Positions 61,434-62,903 of a stretch of DNA of 62,903 nt are shown piece by piece. The notes under the pieces were generated by a model that did no database searches, had not been told where the DNA came from, and worked only from the letters and a program-made list of their open reading frames with translations. The position numbers and the translations under genes are program-made. How positions within the stretch are numbered: the stretch's first letter is position 1; every line of letters begins with the position of its first letter. Source of the DNA: Paracoccaceae bacterium (GTDB taxonomy: Bacteria > Pseudomonadota > Alphaproteobacteria > Rhodobacterales > Rhodobacteraceae); the NCBI GenBank assembly GCA_020628545.1, contig JAHDEX010000020.1, positions 1-62,903 on the forward strand. Reading direction: 5' to 3'.

Positions 61434-62030
61434 ATGGAAATGACACCGATCCTGATCCTCGCGGCCGGACAATCGCGCCGGATGCGTGGGCGCGATAAGC
61501 TGATGGAGAAGATCGGTGGCGTGGCGCAGTTGCGGCGCCATGCGGAGTTTGCGCTGCAAACCAGCCAGCCTGTTTACATAACCCTTCCGTCTTTGACGCA
61601 CGCGCGTGCGGCGTGCCTAAACGGCCTCGACGTCACGGTGGTCCCGGTGCCGGACGCCGCTGAGGGGATGGGGACAAGTCTGCGCGCCGGCATCACAGCT
61701 CTTCCACCCTTTGACGCAGTGCTGATTACTTTGGCAGACCTTGTTGAGATCGATGCGGCTGACTTTCAGCGCCTGCTCGATGCCCGAGCGCGTGATCAAG
61801 AGGCGCTCATTTGGCGCGGAAGCACAGATGATGGTATCCCCGGGCATCCGGTGCTTTTTGATCAAGCCCTCCGCGCTGAGTTTGCCACCCTGTCCGGAGA
61901 TGTTGGTGCATCGGCCATTCTCAAGGCACAAGCAGATCGCGTGCGGTACGTTCCGCTTCCCGGGCATCACGCCATCTGTGATCTTGATACGCCGGAAGAC
62001 TGGGCCGCGTGGCGGAAAGCGCATGAATAA
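61434..62030 (+). CDS. MobA/MocA-like nucleotidyltransferase
   Basis: A 198-residue nucleotidyltransferase. It opens with the NTP-binding signature ILAAGQSRRMRGRDKLMEKIGG (61440 is an alternative ATG two codons in). It has the conserved Gly-Met-Gly of EGMGTSLRAGI, the metal-binding VLITLADLVEI where most members have LxDxP, and IPGHPVLFD. It resembles MocA, which makes molybdopterin cytosine dinucleotide for xanthine/CO dehydrogenase-type enzymes. No molybdenum enzyme is near, so the substrate is uncertain. Confidence 0.87.
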   Translation: MEMTPILILAAGQSRRMRGRDKLMEKIGGVAQLRRHAEFALQTSQPVYITLPSLTHARAACLNGLDVTVVPVPDAAEGMGTSLRAGITALPPFDAVLITLADLVEIDAADFQRLLDARARDQEALIWRGSTDDGIPGHPVLFDQALRAEFATLSGDVGASAILKAQADRVRYVPLPGHHAICDLDTPEDWAAWRKAHE

Positions 62031-62035
62031 GACGA

Positions 62036-62108
62036 AACAGGGGGCACCCCCGTACCCCCTGTTCCGGATCTGACGTGCAGGGTCAGATCTTGCAACCTCG
62101 CGGTTGCA
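62036..62108. terminator. Three consecutive perfect hairpins between convergent genes
   Basis: Stems are AACAGGGGG/CCCCCTGTT (62036-62063), GATCTGAC/GTCAGATC (62067-62089) and TGCAACC/GGTTGCA (62091-62108). They fill almost the whole 80-base gap between the MobA-like gene and the Hint-domain gene. None has a long U-tract. They probably work as a bidirectional terminator or 3'-end stabiliser. Confidence 0.65.
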
Positions 62109-62110
62109 TC

Positions 62111-62903
62111 CTAGTCCAGCAGCAATTGCGCTTCGTGCTTTTTCAAGGACTTGCGTGCTGACTGGTACCCTTCGAGACCGTCTTTCGTGGCCAGTTCCGG
62201 GAAGAGATCGAAGATCTCATTGCGCTGGCTGTTGCCGATTCCCTTGAGGGAATAATCACCCGGCTGGAAGCTTTCGCTCCATGCGCCGTTTGACAGGACA
62301 ACCTCATGCCGTTCGAACATGAAATGGATGTAGGTTGTCGCCATCACATCCACGGCATGGATGCCGGATGCGCCCGCCATGTGCTTTGCAGCCGCCAGAA
62401 CTTCGGTCTCTTCGAAGTAAAGTTGCGTTTTGTCGCTTGCGACCAGCATCCGGTGGTTTGGGCTGACCATCATATCACGCTCGGGCAGCCCCTGCCCAAG
62501 TGATCCGCGTTTGATCAGGATCGGCGTCAGATGCGGGTTCTTGACCAGCTGCTGACCCGTGATCCGCTTGTGACCCACCCAGGCAATCTCCTGAATGCCG
62601 TTGTCGCGCGTGATAATGCGGTCGCCTTCTTTCAAATCCTCGACCGGACGCTCACCTCGCGGAGTGGCGATCATCGTGCCGGGCGTGAAGCAGGGGATCA
62701 CGTTCTCAATCTCAGAGAACGTCATGGTAGAACCATCGTTGAAAAAGACAGTCCCGGCTTCCGGATCGTTCTGAACGAATTCGACGCGTATGACGTTGGA
62801 GTCGGTAAGATCGAGCACATCAACATCAGTGCCATCTTCATCTTCGCCACCGACAACCACGTCGCCTGCGTTTCCGCCGATGAACAGATCAGACCCGGTG
62901 CCC
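62111..62903 (-). CDS. RTX-type calcium-binding protein with C-terminal Hint domain (5' part outside window)
   Basis: The frame stays open to the right edge, so the start lies beyond the window; 263 residues are visible. The first ones (GTGSDLFIGGNAGDVVVGG) are hemolysin-type Gly-Asp calcium repeats. A linker (VLDLTDSNVIRVEFVQNDPEAGTVFF) leads to a Hint domain opening CFTPGTMIATPRGERPVEDL, with the autoprocessing cysteine and the RIITRDNG turn. The C-terminal part is MMVSPNHRML and ATTYIHFMFERHEVVLSNG. Such proteins are secreted by type I systems in Rhodobacterales. The Hint fold suggests self-cleavage, but no downstream intein partner exists. Function is unknown. Confidence 0.9.
   Translation of the reverse strand, partial: GTGSDLFIGGNAGDVVVGGEDEDGTDVDVLDLTDSNVIRVEFVQNDPEAGTVFFNDGSTMTFSEIENVIPCFTPGTMIATPRGERPVEDLKEGDRIITRDNGIQEIAWVGHKRITGQQLVKNPHLTPILIKRGSLGQGLPERDMMVSPNHRMLVASDKTQLYFEETEVLAAAKHMAGASGIHAVDVMATTYIHFMFERHEVVLSNGAWSESFQPGDYSLKGIGNSQRNEIFDLFPELATKDGLEGYQSARKSLKKHEAQLLLD

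Noticed and set aside
1..62903. tRNA, rRNA, CRISPR, IS or prophage features
   Set aside because: I looked in every gap over 60 bases and saw no cloverleaf, repeat-spacer array, transposase or terminal inverted repeats.

Overview
The window is ordinary chromosomal DNA of an alphaproteobacterium, most likely a marine Rhodobacterales (Roseobacter group). The markers are the gene order dusB-ntrB-ntrC-ntrY-ntrX-trkA-trkH-hfq-hflX, an NtrC and an NtrX that both lack the GAFTGA loop, a perfect CtrA box, a class II DAHP synthase, a soluble PhoR next to pstSCAB-phoU-phoB, and an RTX-type protein with a Hint domain. It is gene-dense and moderately GC-rich. I found no rRNA, tRNA, insertion sequence, prophage or CRISPR array.

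Layout. 1-2.9 kb: the 3' end of lipA, then a small membrane protein, hpt, a Coq10-like protein, a CinA-type amidase and pgpA. 3.0-14.9 kb: the nitrogen-control and potassium cluster, with a GCAC-N7-GTGC NtrC box in front of dusB. 14.9-24.6 kb (minus strand): a GlxA/AraC regulator, a branched-chain amino-acid-type ABC transporter and a penicillin-acylase-family hydrolase. Two small secreted cysteine proteins sit between livF and livH. 24.7-26.9 kb: aroG and a PAS protein preceded by CtrA boxes. 27.1-36.5 kb: yicC-gmk-gamma carbonic anhydrase-phoR, then a three-repeat Pho box and pstS-pstC-pstA-pstB-phoU-phoB. 36.7-40.2 kb: aroQ coupled to a LuxR-type regulator, a 388-base structured gap, and tsf/rpsB on the minus strand. 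40.2-47.2 kb: a HupE/UreJ-type membrane protein head-to-head with a DUF4198 protein, a histidine phosphatase, the pseudouridine pair psuK-psuG, a DUF502 protein, a LysE exporter and a patatin hydrolase. 47.2-51.5 kb: bdhA, a candidate sRNA divergent from a family 5 solute-binding protein, a 42-residue lipoprotein, and an arsenate reductase/aquaporin pair. 51.5-62.9 kb: an XRE-cupin regulator divergent from an acyl-CoA synthetase/DsbA-like/MFS operon, then mfd, a membrane protein, hemB, a SYLF lipoprotein, a MobA-like transferase and a partial RTX-Hint protein.

How it works together. Two nutrient circuits dominate, nitrogen (NtrBC, NtrYX, probably acting on their own operon) and phosphate (PhoR, PstSCAB, PhoU, PhoB). 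A second Pho-like site lies in front of the arsenate reductase/aquaporin pair, which would link arsenate detoxification to phosphate starvation. Nearly all operons use ATGA, GTGA or TAATG overlaps. Seven of ten convergent gene pairs touch or overlap at their 3' ends with no room for a terminator.

The least explained items are the sRNA candidate at 48118-48192, the paired secreted proteins inside the liv operon, the LuxR solo with an altered ligand pocket, the CtrA-boxed PAS gene, and the HupE/DUF4198 pair whose start codons overlap.
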